A stretch of 64,000 bases of DNA. It comes from Halobium salinum. GTDB taxonomy: Archaea > Halobacteriota > Halobacteria > Halobacteriales > Haloferacaceae. The notes under the pieces are model-generated. The model saw nothing but the letters and a program-made list of their open reading frames with translations, did not search any database and was not told where the DNA came from. The position numbers and the translations under genes were made by a program. The DNA lies in NCBI RefSeq assembly GCF_026586625.1, contig NZ_JAODIW010000010.1:396755-460754 (forward strand). The letters run 5' to 3'. This document shows, in pieces, positions 18,161-26,023 of this stretch (its first letter is position 1; the number at the start of each line of letters is the position of its first letter).

Positions 18161-18367
18161 CTACTGTAGGCCGTCATCGAAGAGGTTCTCACGGAGGTAC
18201 TCGTCGAGTGCCCGATTCAGTTCTCGTTTCGCTTCTCTGTCAGTCATCCCGAGTCGTTCGCTCAGTTCGGTTAACGAAACCTCACGTGGAACCGCAAAGT
18301 ACCCTGCCTCGACGGCCTCTCGAATGAGTTCTTTCTGCGTTCGTCGTCGAGGGTCCTCGTCACTCAT
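18161..18367 (-). CDS. stand-alone HTH_10 (Bat-type) DNA-binding protein
   Basis: 68 residues from ATG 18367 (an ATG four codons upstream is not preceded by a well-placed promoter). 'QKELIREAVEAGYFAVPREVSLTELSERLGMTDREAKRELNRALDEYL' is the HTH_10 domain that usually forms the C-terminus of bacterio-opsin activator-like regulators. Here it stands alone without the sensor part, which is unusual. Likely a small transcriptional regulator. Confidence 0.82.
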   Translation of the reverse strand: MSDEDPRRRTQKELIREAVEAGYFAVPREVSLTELSERLGMTDREAKRELNRALDEYLRENLFDDGLQ

Positions 18368-18392
18368 CGGGTAACACAACTCATAGATGTTG

Positions 18393-18403
18393 AATTATTT
18401 AGC
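18393..18403 (-). promoter_or_regulatory. TATA-like box of the HTH_10 gene
   Basis: On the minus strand GCTAAATAATT is located about 26-36 nt upstream of the ATG at 18367. Confidence 0.55.
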
Positions 18404-18534
18404 TCTTCTCCCGAATGATGCTGAAGTTCCAGAACCGCGAAGCAGAGACGCTCTCTCTTCGGGAAAGCAATCGAGTTGGATAGTACGCTCCCTCGACTGT
18501 CTACCCGTCGGGGGTATCCGACACAACTGCCGTC
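18404..18534. other. gene-free, relatively AT-rich interval
   Basis: No credible coding frame. Part of a 520-nt interval between the HTH_10 gene and the next small gene in which base composition departs from the surrounding genes. Confidence 0.5.
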
Positions 18535-18544
18535 ATTTATAATT
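18535..18544 (+). promoter_or_regulatory. strong TATA-like box of unknown transcript
   Basis: ATTTATAATT is the best TATA match in the neighbourhood. Transcription would start near 18561-18566, yet no convincing protein begins there. Confidence 0.5.
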
Positions 18545-18560
18545 TGACCGGGTAAGTAGA

Positions 18561-18660
18561 ATGGAACCGCAATTCAATCGTCCCGGTGAAGGGACCGGAT
18601 GGATTGGATTGCAAAATGGCATTCCGGCAATCCCGACGCCCCTCGAGGCGGGGCGTCTTT
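18561..18660 (+). ncRNA. candidate small RNA with terminator-like hairpin
   Basis: Between the strong TATA box at 18535-18544 and a GC-rich hairpin at 18635-18657 followed by TTT lies about 100 nt with no credible protein. A 66-codon frame starts at 18561, but its product is non-acidic and runs through the hairpin. The layout (promoter, ~100 nt, hairpin plus T's) fits a small RNA, though a leaderless peptide cannot be excluded. Confidence 0.3.
18635..18660 (+). terminator. GC-rich hairpin followed by T's
   Basis: GACGCCCC (18635-18642) pairs perfectly with GGGGCGTC (18650-18657) across a 7-nt loop and is followed by TTT. Resembles an intrinsic terminator. Confidence 0.45.
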
Positions 18661-18860
18661 CCGGTACAGGTTCTTACTACTCACGTTGTATAAGTCAGGT
18701 GCATGTATATACCGGCCCTCATTCGAGTGTGACCGATGTGTGCTCTGCCTCCGGAAGCTGAGTCTCCGACCGGCGTTAGAGGAGACGACCGTTCTTCCGA
18801 CCGGACTCGACGTGAGTCAGCTTCCAGGGTTGTACCGTGAGTCTCGCAACCCATCGAAAA

Positions 18861-18869
18861 GCTTTATTG
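18861..18869 (+). promoter_or_regulatory. TATA-like box of the 18891 gene
   Basis: GCTTTATTG is 22-30 nt before the ATG at 18891, fitting leaderless transcription. Confidence 0.5.
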
Positions 18870-18890
18870 AACGCTATTTTGACACGGAAT

Positions 18891-19052
18891 ATGACGGAGG
18901 CACCTCAGCAAGTCGCTGGGATACAGCTAACGCTCGTCGGAATCGTCGTCATATTGGCTTCCGGCGGCACCGACCAAATTCTCGCGGGAGGCGTGCTGAT
19001 TAGCGCAATCGGGACGCTCTTGACTTTCGGAGCGCTCCTTCACTCAGAGTAG
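18891..19052 (+). CDS. small two-helix membrane protein
   Basis: 53 residues from ATG 18891: 'MTEAPQQVAGIQLTLVGIVVILASGG' then a polar 'TDQ' turn and a second hydrophobic helix 'ILAGGVLISAIGTLLTFGALL'. The frame is open 18 codons upstream, but the TATA box sits right for 18891. Typical haloarchaeal small membrane protein of unknown function. Confidence 0.6.
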   Translation: MTEAPQQVAGIQLTLVGIVVILASGGTDQILAGGVLISAIGTLLTFGALLHSE

Positions 19053-19173
19053 ACGGACCAGCAGAGACGCTCTGTCACCAGAAGCTGACTCGCCACGAAT
19101 CAGAAACAAAGTCGAGTCCGGCCCGACCCCGTTCGTCCCGAGAACCGACCAGGAACCACGCTCCGGTCCCGAC

Positions 19174-19488
19174 TCACTCCACCTTGAAAACCGCCTCCTC
19201 GATGCCCTCGTTCCGACAGTCCGGACAGCGCGAGGGGTAGTTCACGGGGTCGTCGAACGCCGAGAACCCACAGTTCTTGCACTCGGGCGGGGCGACGAGG
19301 AACTGCTCGTCTGTCCCATCCAACGACCGCGCGACGTGCTGGAGGTGACCGTAGACGCTGGAGCGCGGGATGCCGATTTCCCGCGAGAGGTCGCTGGCGG
19401 TCGCCGGCCCCTCGCGGAGGGCGTCGGCGATGCGCTGACGAGTCGTCGCCGCGGTGTTCGAATCCGACCCGGAAGAATCGTCGCTCAT
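19174..19488 (-). CDS. HTH and zinc-ribbon transcriptional regulator
   Basis: 104 residues from ATG 19488. An N-terminal winged HTH ('RQRIADALREGPATASDLSREIGIPRSSVYGHLQHVARSL') is followed by a zinc ribbon with two CxxC knuckles: 'CKNC' at 70-73 and 'CPDC' at 88-91. The architecture matches a conserved archaeal family of predicted regulators combining HTH and Zn-ribbon. Divergent from the sugar nucleotidyltransferase gene (126 bp between starts). Confidence 0.88.
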   Translation of the reverse strand: MSDDSSGSDSNTAATTRQRIADALREGPATASDLSREIGIPRSSVYGHLQHVARSLDGTDEQFLVAPPECKNCGFSAFDDPVNYPSRCPDCRNEGIEEAVFKVE

Positions 19489-19614
19489 TGCTCTACCGTC
19501 GCCAGCGAGGCGGAGGACAAAACGCTTGTGTCCGACGCCGTAGATGGGGCAGCACGGCCCGCAGTACTCTCGTCGGGGGAAAGAACCATACCCTCCCGTG
19601 TGGACGTTCATGAT

Positions 19615-20592
19615 ATGAAAGCCGTAGTCCTGGCAGGTGGTTACGCGACCCGTCTCTGGCCGATCACGCGCAACCGACCGAAGATGCTGTTGCCGGTGGG
19701 CGAGATGACCGTCATCGACATCATCTTCGACGACCTGGAGGCGGACGACCGGATAGACGAGGTGTTCGTCAGCACCAACGAGGCGTTCGCCGAGGACTTC
19801 GAGGAGTACCTCGAGGAGAGCGAGTACGAGAAGCCGACGCTCTCGGTCGAGGAGACGGTCGAGGAGGACGAGAAGTTCGGGGTCGTGGGCGCGCTGGCCC
19901 AGCTCGTCGACCGTGAGGGCGTCGAGGACGACCTGCTCGTCGTCGCCGGCGACAACCTCCTCTCGTTCGACATGAGCGAGTTCGTCGACTACTTTTACGA
20001 GAAGGAGACGACCTCGCTTGCCGCCTACGACGTCGGCTCGAAGGAGAAGGCCAAGTCCTACGGGCTGGTCGAACTCGACGGCGAACGCGTCGTCGACTTC
20101 CAGGAGAAACCGGAGGACCCCAAGTCGACGCTCGTCTCCATCGCCTGCTACGCCTTCCCGGCGGAGACGCTCCCGAAGATCGACGAGTACCTCGCGAGCG
20201 ACAACAACCCCGACGAGCCGGGCTGGCTCATCCAGTGGCTCCAGAGCCGCGAACCGGTCAACGCGTTCACCTTCGACGGCGCGTGGTACGACATCGGCAC
20301 GCCCGCGAGCTACCTCGAAGCCGTCGCCTGGAAACTCGACGGGGAGAACTACATCAACGAGAGCGCGACCATCGAGGACTCCGACCTCGGCGACAACGTC
20401 CACCTGATGGAGGACGTTTCGGTTCGGAACTCCAGTCTCGACAACGTCATCGTCTTCCCGGAGGCCGAAATCGAGGACTCCGACATCCGTCGCTCTATCA
20501 TCGACCGCGAGACCCGCATTCAGGGGCTCGACCTCTCGGGTGCGCTCATCGGCGCCCACTCGAGGCTCGTCGACGAGGACGACGGGCTCTGA
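19615..20592 (+). CDS. sugar-phosphate nucleotidyltransferase
   Basis: 325 residues from ATG 19615; the frame is open further upstream, but 'MKAVVLAGGYATRLWPITRNRPKMLLPVG' is the exact beginning of the NTP-transferase fold (nucleotide-binding G-G-x-T-R-L and the Lys of 'RPKML'). The C-terminus ('ATIEDSDLGDNVHLMEDVSVRNSSLDNVIVFP') forms left-handed beta-helix hexapeptide repeats. Makes an NDP-sugar from sugar-1-phosphate and NTP for glycan or S-layer glycosylation. Which sugar is unknown (glucose-1-phosphate uridylyl/thymidylyl type is likely). Confidence 0.9.
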   Translation: MKAVVLAGGYATRLWPITRNRPKMLLPVGEMTVIDIIFDDLEADDRIDEVFVSTNEAFAEDFEEYLEESEYEKPTLSVEETVEEDEKFGVVGALAQLVDREGVEDDLLVVAGDNLLSFDMSEFVDYFYEKETTSLAAYDVGSKEKAKSYGLVELDGERVVDFQEKPEDPKSTLVSIACYAFPAETLPKIDEYLASDNNPDEPGWLIQWLQSREPVNAFTFDGAWYDIGTPASYLEAVAWKLDGENYINESATIEDSDLGDNVHLMEDVSVRNSSLDNVIVFPEAEIEDSDIRRSIIDRETRIQGLDLSGALIGAHSRLVDEDDGL

Positions 20593-20646
20593 GAGCCGAC
20601 GACGCGTCCTATCCGACTGGTGGCCCGTCCGACCCGCTCGGCGGGT

Positions 20647-21225
20647 TCACCCGCGCTCGTGTCGGTCTGTGTCGGTCGGCGTCGGCGGGCCGCTCCGCTC
20701 GACCGGCTCGGCGGCGCGGACCGCGGCGTTCAGCGCACTCTCGAAGCGTCGGCCGACCCCCTCCAGCCGTTTGACGCCGGCGCAGTCGTGGTTTTCGGGG
20801 AGTTGATGCTCCGCACAGTAGTGGTGTGCACAGTAGGAACACTCCCGGGCCACGGGGAGTTCCGTCTCGCACGTCCTGCAGGTGGCGATACGCCCGGGCG
20901 GGGCACCCCACGCCTCGATCGCGTCGACGACCGACCGGAGCGACTCCCCGTGGCCGGTCACCGAGTACTGGACTCGGAACGGCCGGTCGTCGACGACACG
21001 CCGGGAGACCAGACCCTTCTCCTGCAGGTCCGTCAGCGACTCCGAGAGGACCTTGTTCGACACCCCGTCGACTTCGCGAGCTAGCTCGCTGAACCCGAGT
21101 GGTCCCTCCTCCAGAAGCGTCCGGACGATGTCGAGGTTCCACTTTCGCCCGAGTAGGTTCCCGAAGAGGTCTACGTTCGACCGCTCCCCCTCCGGAGCGG
21201 ACACGGATAGTTCGTCACGACCCAT
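20647..21225 (-). CDS. HxlR-type regulator fused to an AN1-like zinc finger
   Basis: 192 residues. Residues about 20-105 form an HxlR/MarR winged helix ('GRKWNLDIVRTLLEEGPLGFSELAREVDGVSNKVLSESLTDLQEKGLVSR'). From about 115 to 147 there is a zinc finger with CRTC, 'CSYCAHHYCAEHQLPENHDC', the Cys/His spacing of an AN1-type finger. A regulator with an AN1 finger is uncommon outside haloarchaea; the finger may bind protein or sense zinc. The tail is polar and Pro/Arg-rich. Confidence 0.85.
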   Translation of the reverse strand: MGRDELSVSAPEGERSNVDLFGNLLGRKWNLDIVRTLLEEGPLGFSELAREVDGVSNKVLSESLTDLQEKGLVSRRVVDDRPFRVQYSVTGHGESLRSVVDAIEAWGAPPGRIATCRTCETELPVARECSYCAHHYCAEHQLPENHDCAGVKRLEGVGRRFESALNAAVRAAEPVERSGPPTPTDTDRHERG

Positions 21226-21417
21226 GCGAGAGTCTTTCTCTCACGCACCGGTATGCTGTGCCTTCACAGTCGACGGGGAACGACACCCCCCAATCGATAT
21301 CGGTCCAGTCGGGCGTCGGTTCGATGCAGTCGCGGGTCCCTTCCGCACGCACTTTCCGGCTCGGTCGCAGGGCCCCCGTTCAGGGAACGCTGCATCAACC
21401 CACCGCCTGATTTCCCG

Positions 21418-22215
21418 TCACTCCAGTCGCGCGTCGGTCACCTCGACGTAGCCGCGGGTCCCCTCCCACACCGTGTCGTACGCTACGTCGAGGCGTCGGC
21501 TCATGTGGGGTCCGTCGACGACGAGCGTCTCGAACTCCCCGCCTTCACCGAGGACGTGGACACCGTACTCCTCGTGGAGCGCCGTCAGTTCGTCGAGCGC
21601 CTCGCGGTCGAGCGTGCGCCCCAACCAGGACTCGTCGAGGCCGGCGGCGGCGACCTGCACGACCAGAATCTCGAACCCGTCGTCGAGCATCTCCTCGCCC
21701 AACTCACGGGGGTCGCGCTGCCACAGCGGCGCGAACAGGTCGATGTCGAGCCGCTCGCACATCCCCTCGATGCGCGAGGTCTGGAACTCGCTCTCGACGG
21801 CGCCGGCGGTGACGCCCGCGAGGTCGATATCGGGCTCTTCCTGCAGGTCGCGGAGGGCGGCCTCCAGCGGCTCGAGTTCCGCGTCGCCCTGGGCACTCGA
21901 GTCGACGGTCGACTCGGCCTCGAAGTCGTTCGGTTCGACTTCGACCAGCTCGATGCCGACGCTCTCGGCGACGAGACGCGCGAGGCGGGTGTGTGGGACG
22001 TGGTACATGTACGAGTCGCCGTCCGGGTGGACGGTCAGGAGTCGAGAGACGTTCAAGTCGGACTCCAGAGCGCGATACAGTGCCCACGAGGAGTCTTTGC
22101 CGCCCGAGAAGAGGCTGACCCAGTCGCGGCCGGCCCCGCTGGCGTCGTCGGCCGGGGCGTCCGTGTCGCTCATGGTCGTCTCGGCGCCGACGTCGCCGTC
22201 CGTGTTCGCGGTCAT
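21418..22215 (-). CDS. dph6: diphthine--ammonia ligase
   Basis: 265 residues. PP-loop ATPase with 'LFSGGKDSSWALYRAL' near residue 36, then the DUF71/Dph6 blocks 'YMYHVPHTRLARLVAES', 'GAVESEFQTSRIEGMCERL', 'PLWQRDPRELGEEML' and 'GEGGEFETLVVDGP'. Catalyses the ATP-dependent amidation of diphthine to diphthamide on elongation factor 2. The first ~30 residues are an acidic, non-conserved extension; an internal ATG at 22173 is an alternative start. Confidence 0.93.
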   Translation of the reverse strand: MTANTDGDVGAETTMSDTDAPADDASGAGRDWVSLFSGGKDSSWALYRALESDLNVSRLLTVHPDGDSYMYHVPHTRLARLVAESVGIELVEVEPNDFEAESTVDSSAQGDAELEPLEAALRDLQEEPDIDLAGVTAGAVESEFQTSRIEGMCERLDIDLFAPLWQRDPRELGEEMLDDGFEILVVQVAAAGLDESWLGRTLDREALDELTALHEEYGVHVLGEGGEFETLVVDGPHMSRRLDVAYDTVWEGTRGYVEVTDARLE

Positions 22216-22328
22216 GACGCCGAGTAGGCGACGATTCGGTAATAGGGGCTGTGGTTCGACGGCCGCCGGCGACGCGGCCTCGACGTAACGGCCCGGTCGG
22301 TTTTGCCCGGCCCGCCCGACGGTCGGCT

Positions 22329-22979
22329 ATGGACGCAGACCGACACCGCATCCCACCGAAGAGCGGAGCGGCCTTCGCGCTCGCCGCCGGCGACGAGGTG
22401 GCGGTCGTCACCCCCGAACCGCGGCAGGTGGCCGACCTCGTCGCCTTCGACCGCGCCGACCCGGCCGTCCGGTTCGAACAGTCCTACACCCGCGACGTGA
22501 ACGGGAAACTCAGGCTCTCGACGGGCGACCCGCTCTACGCGACCGACGGCGACCCACTTCTGACCATCGTCGCCGACGACTGCGGCGTCCACGACGTCAT
22601 GTTCGGCCCCTGTACCGCGTGGATGCTCACCGACCGCCCCACCGGCGAGGGGGTCCAGAACGAGCCGGGCGGCTGCCGGGAGAACCTCTCGCTCGCTCTC
22701 GACGCGTACGGATTGGACGTCCGGGTGCCCGACACCATGAACCTATTCCAGAAATCGACCGTCACCGACCAGACCTACTTCGACGTCCGGGAGAGCCCGG
22801 CCGAGGCGGGGGACGCCGTCACGTTCCGGGCCGACCGCGACGCCGTCGTCGCGGTCTCGGCGTGCTCCGCCGCGGGCGTCGCGAGCGGACATACGCTCAC
22901 CCCCATCGACCTCCGTGTCCCGGCGGAAACCGACGTGGCACTCGCGTCGGTTCAGGAGGGCCGTCCGGAGGCGGACTAG
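22329..22979 (+). CDS. DUF1989 (urea carboxylase-associated) family protein
   Basis: 216 residues from ATG 22329. Family blocks: 'DLVAFDRAD', 'FGPCTAWMLTDRPTGEG...GCRENL' and 'MNLFQKSTVTDQ', with conserved Cys and His that could bind metal. DUF1989 proteins often accompany urea/allophanate or amine catabolism, but nothing here supports that context. Divergent from dph6, and upstream of the YqcI/YcgG gene (71 nt). Confidence 0.87.
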   Translation: MDADRHRIPPKSGAAFALAAGDEVAVVTPEPRQVADLVAFDRADPAVRFEQSYTRDVNGKLRLSTGDPLYATDGDPLLTIVADDCGVHDVMFGPCTAWMLTDRPTGEGVQNEPGGCRENLSLALDAYGLDVRVPDTMNLFQKSTVTDQTYFDVRESPAEAGDAVTFRADRDAVVAVSACSAAGVASGHTLTPIDLRVPAETDVALASVQEGRPEAD

Positions 22980-23050
22980 CACGCCCGTCACCGGGACGCC
23001 TGTATCCACAGCCCGCGCGCTTTTCCACGTCGGTCCCTGCGTTCCGACGA

Positions 23051-23794
23051 ATGAGTACGCCGCTGACGAGAGCCGAACTCGACTCGGCTATCGCCGACGA
23101 CGCCCTCCCCGACTGGCAGGCGACGCGCTACGGGTCGTTCCACCGGACGATGACCGACGGCGACGTTCCCTTTCCCTGTTACTTCGCGGTCGACGCCCAC
23201 CGCCGCGGCGACCTCCGGTACCTCTTCGCACACGACGCGTCGACGGAGGCGGGCCGGTCGACGGTCGCGGAGGGGCTGGAGGCCTACCTCGACGAGGCTC
23301 CCGCCATCGCCGACGTGACAGCACTGGCGGTCTTCTTCGAGCCGACGGCGGGGGCGTCGACGGTCGAAGGCGTCCGGGACCGAGTGTGGGGGCTCCTCGA
23401 CTACCTCCACCGCCACGACCCGGCGCCGTGGCCCGAGACGGTGCCCGAGGACCCTGCCGACCCCGAGTGGGAGTTCTGTTTCGCGGGCGAGCCGCTGTTC
23501 GTCGTCGCTCGGGCACCCTGTTACGAGCGGCGCCACAGTAGACACACCCCTCACGGGCTGGAGCTGACCGTCCAGCCGCGCTGGGTGTTCGACGGGCTCA
23601 CCGGCGACACCGAGGCCGGACGGGAGGCGCGCCGAGTGATTCGCGAGCGACTGGCCGACTACGACGACGCCCCGCTCCACCCGGACGTAGGCGACTACGG
23701 CGACCCGACGAGTCGGGAGTGGGAACAGTACGTCCTCCCGGACGACGACGAGACGCAGTCGGGGGAGTTCCCGATAGAAGCGTGGGCGGTCTGA
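23051..23794 (+). CDS. YqcI/YcgG family protein
   Basis: 247 residues from ATG 23051. Shows the family's conserved points: 'PFPCYFAVDAHRRGDLRYLF', 'EWEFCFAGEPLFVVARAPCYERRHSRHTPHGLELTVQPRWVFD'. Soluble, without a known reaction. Same strand as the DUF1989 gene and possibly co-transcribed with it. Confidence 0.87.
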   Translation: MSTPLTRAELDSAIADDALPDWQATRYGSFHRTMTDGDVPFPCYFAVDAHRRGDLRYLFAHDASTEAGRSTVAEGLEAYLDEAPAIADVTALAVFFEPTAGASTVEGVRDRVWGLLDYLHRHDPAPWPETVPEDPADPEWEFCFAGEPLFVVARAPCYERRHSRHTPHGLELTVQPRWVFDGLTGDTEAGREARRVIRERLADYDDAPLHPDVGDYGDPTSREWEQYVLPDDDETQSGEFPIEAWAV

Positions 23795-23832
23795 GCGCGG
23801 CGCCGGCGGGTTGGGGGTGACGTCGACCTACG

Positions 23833-24786
23833 TCACATGTAGCCGAGGTCGCGCAGTCGCTCCATCACGCCCTCCTTGTCCTGAGCGCGGCCCGCGCGCT
23901 CGGTCGACCCCTCCAAATCCTGCATCCAGGCGGGCCGGTCCGACGCCTCGCCGGACCCGGACTCGGTGCCCAGCGACCGGAACCCTTCGAAGTACTTGGG
24001 CGAGACGGGGAGGTCCTCGGGGGTGACGCCCTCGGGGAGGTCCCCCACCGTCTCGGGGACGTATCCCTCGGGGTACCCCTCGACGGCGTCGGGGACGACG
24101 AAGTGCCAGAAGGCGTCCCAGACCGCGCGCTCGTCGAACTGGAGGATGGGGTGGACGCGGTCGTGGGGCGGGTACTTCTCGGAGTCGTGGCGCGGCGAGA
24201 AGAACGTCTCCGTCGCGCGGGCCTCCTGTTCGTCCCAGCGCACGCCGGAGAACACGCCGTCGAACCCCGCCTCGGTGAGGAGTTCGTTGAGCGCGACCGT
24301 CTTCAGCAGGTGGTTCCCCTCGAAAGTGTCGGCGTCGAGGACGAGCGTGTCACCCTCGTACTCGAGGCGGTCGAGTTCGCGGCGGTTGACCTCGTCCAGG
24401 TCGGCGACGGGTATCTCGTCGCCGGGCTGGGCGCCCATCTCGACGAAGTCGGCGTTGCGCGCGTACCGCAGGTCGAGGTCCCAGCGGTCGGCCCAGCGTT
24501 CGACGAAGTCGACCGTCTCGTCGAAGTGCTCGAAGTGGTCGATGAACACGACCGGCGGCACCGCGACGCCCTGCTCGCGGGCGACCTCGCGGACGACGTA
24601 GAGGACGAGCGTGGAGTCCTTCCCGCCGGTCCACATGACCGCGGGCCGCTCGTACTGTTCGAGGGCGACGGCGACGACCTGTGCGGCCTTCTCCATCTTG
24701 TCCGCGAGGCTCGGGTAGTCGCTCGCGGAGCCACCCTGACCGTCTTCGTAGTCGACCGTGACGTACTCGGGGAACACGGTGCTCAT
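23833..24786 (-). CDS. PAPS-reductase/CysD-like PP-loop protein, copy 1
   Basis: 317 residues from ATG 24786 (an ATG nine codons upstream is less well placed). PP-loop 'AVMWTGGKDSTLVLYVVRE', then 'VFIDHFEHFDETVDFVERWADRWDL', 'SGVRWDEQEARATETFFSPR' and 'ILQFDERAVWDAFW', the adenylyl-group-handling fold of CysD and PAPS reductases. It lacks the C-terminal catalytic Cys motif of PAPS reductases, so CysD-type chemistry (sulfate or thiolation activation) is more likely. Clearly paralogous to the next gene; both end in the same 'ERAGRAQDKE..MERLRDLGYM' tail. Confidence 0.85.
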   Translation of the reverse strand: MSTVFPEYVTVDYEDGQGGSASDYPSLADKMEKAAQVVAVALEQYERPAVMWTGGKDSTLVLYVVREVAREQGVAVPPVVFIDHFEHFDETVDFVERWADRWDLDLRYARNADFVEMGAQPGDEIPVADLDEVNRRELDRLEYEGDTLVLDADTFEGNHLLKTVALNELLTEAGFDGVFSGVRWDEQEARATETFFSPRHDSEKYPPHDRVHPILQFDERAVWDAFWHFVVPDAVEGYPEGYVPETVGDLPEGVTPEDLPVSPKYFEGFRSLGTESGSGEASDRPAWMQDLEGSTERAGRAQDKEGVMERLRDLGYM

Positions 24787-24922
24787 GGGGCAGTCATCGA
24801 CGGGCGAGGACATATCCCTTTCCGCTGACAGGGCGTGTCAGTGACACGGCTCGCGCACGGACCGGGTGGTGTCGAGTCGAAGAAACGAGGTGCCGAGTGA
24901 GACGGGGGTCGCCCGCCGTTCC

Positions 24923-25894
24923 CTACATGTAGCCGAGGTCGCGCAGGCGCTCCATCAGGTCCTCCTTGTCCTGGGCGCGGCCCGCGCGCTCGGTCGTGTT
25001 GTCGAGGTCCTGCAGCCAGGCGGGCGTGGACTCCGTCTTGTCGGTGGAGACCTCGCTACCCAGCGAGCGGAACCCTTCGAAGTACTTCGGCGAGACGGGG
25101 ATGTCCTCGTGGGTCAGCCCGTTCGGCAGGTCGTCGTAGCTCTGCGGGACGTACCCCTCGTCGGGGTACTCCTCGACGGACTCGGGCACGACGAAGTGCC
25201 AGAACGTCTCCCAGACGTCGGCCTCGTCGAACTGCAGAATCGGCTGGATGCGGTCGTGAGGCGGGTAGATTTCGGGGTCGTGACGCGGCGAGAAGAACGT
25301 CTCGTCGGCGCGGGCCTCCTGTTCGTCCCAGCGGATGCCCGAGATGATGCCGTCGATGTCGTGCTCCTCCAGCGCGTCGTTGAGCGCGACGGTCTTCAGC
25401 AGGTGGTTGCCGACGTAGGTGTCGAGCAGGAACGGGAACGTGTCCTCCTCGTACTCGAGGATGTTCCGGATGTGGTGCTGGTTGTGCTCCGAGAGCTCCG
25501 ACACCGGGATGTCGTCGCCGGGCGTCAGGTCGTTCTCCTCGACGTACTCGCCCACGTTGGTGTTGCGGGCGTACTCGACGTCGAGGTCCCACTCGTCGGC
25601 CCAGCGCTCGACGAAGTCGAACAGCTCGTCGAAGTGCTGGTAGTGGTCGATGAAGACGGTCGTCGGCTTCTCGAGGTCGAAGCGGTCGGCGACCTCGTTC
25701 ACGAAGTAGAGCGTCAGCGTGGAGTCCTTCCCCCCGGTCCACATGACGGCCGGGTTCTCGTACTGTTCGAGCCCCGTCTTGGTGACCTCGATGGCCTTCT
25801 CGATCTTGTGCTCGATGCTCGGGTAATCCTCGGCGCTCTCGCCCTCGCCGTCGGTGTAGTCGACGTCGAGGTAGTCGGGGAAGTTCTCTGGCAT
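24923..25894 (-). CDS. PAPS-reductase/CysD-like PP-loop protein, copy 2
   Basis: 323 residues. Same layout as copy 1: 'AVMWTGGKDSTLTLYFVNE', 'VFIDHYQHFDELFDFVERW', 'SGIRWDEQEARADETFFSPR', 'ILQFDEADVWETFW', and the identical end block. Very low Cys content and no reductase Cys motif. This copy is upstream in transcription; the 136-nt gap before copy 1 makes co-transcription possible. Two retained copies suggest different substrates or a hetero-oligomer; no CysN/CysC/CysH partner is visible nearby. Confidence 0.85.
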   Translation of the reverse strand: MPENFPDYLDVDYTDGEGESAEDYPSIEHKIEKAIEVTKTGLEQYENPAVMWTGGKDSTLTLYFVNEVADRFDLEKPTTVFIDHYQHFDELFDFVERWADEWDLDVEYARNTNVGEYVEENDLTPGDDIPVSELSEHNQHHIRNILEYEEDTFPFLLDTYVGNHLLKTVALNDALEEHDIDGIISGIRWDEQEARADETFFSPRHDPEIYPPHDRIQPILQFDEADVWETFWHFVVPESVEEYPDEGYVPQSYDDLPNGLTHEDIPVSPKYFEGFRSLGSEVSTDKTESTPAWLQDLDNTTERAGRAQDKEDLMERLRDLGYM

Positions 25895-26023
25895 GAGCTG
25901 TAATTACATCTGATTAGGAGAGGGTTGAAATGCCTTGCGGCTATCGCGTGTCGCGTGTGACCGACTCTCGTGGCGCGAGACCGTCGAAAACGTCGGATTC
26001 GCCGGCCCGGAGAGTCGTGCCGA

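Noticed and set aside
18599-19003. A 134-codon frame with a CDRC-containing peptide in the gene-poor region
   Set aside because: It is not acidic, runs through the hairpin and the promoter of the 18891 gene, and becomes Arg-rich where it overlaps that gene. No family match comes to mind.
19450-19475. TTCGAATCC, similar to a tRNA T-loop
   Set aside because: It lies inside the coding part of the HTH/zinc-ribbon gene, and no acceptor, D or anticodon stem can be formed around it.
19174-20559. A long minus-strand frame joining the HTH/zinc-ribbon gene with sequence opposite the nucleotidyltransferase
   Set aside because: Only the last 104 codons (from 19488) look like protein; the rest is the antisense of the sugar nucleotidyltransferase.
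20593-22328. Possible gene cluster linking HxlR-AN1, Dph6 and DUF1989 into one system
   Set aside because: The genes lie on different strands with independent spacing, and Dph6 is a housekeeping enzyme. No evidence supports a functional unit.
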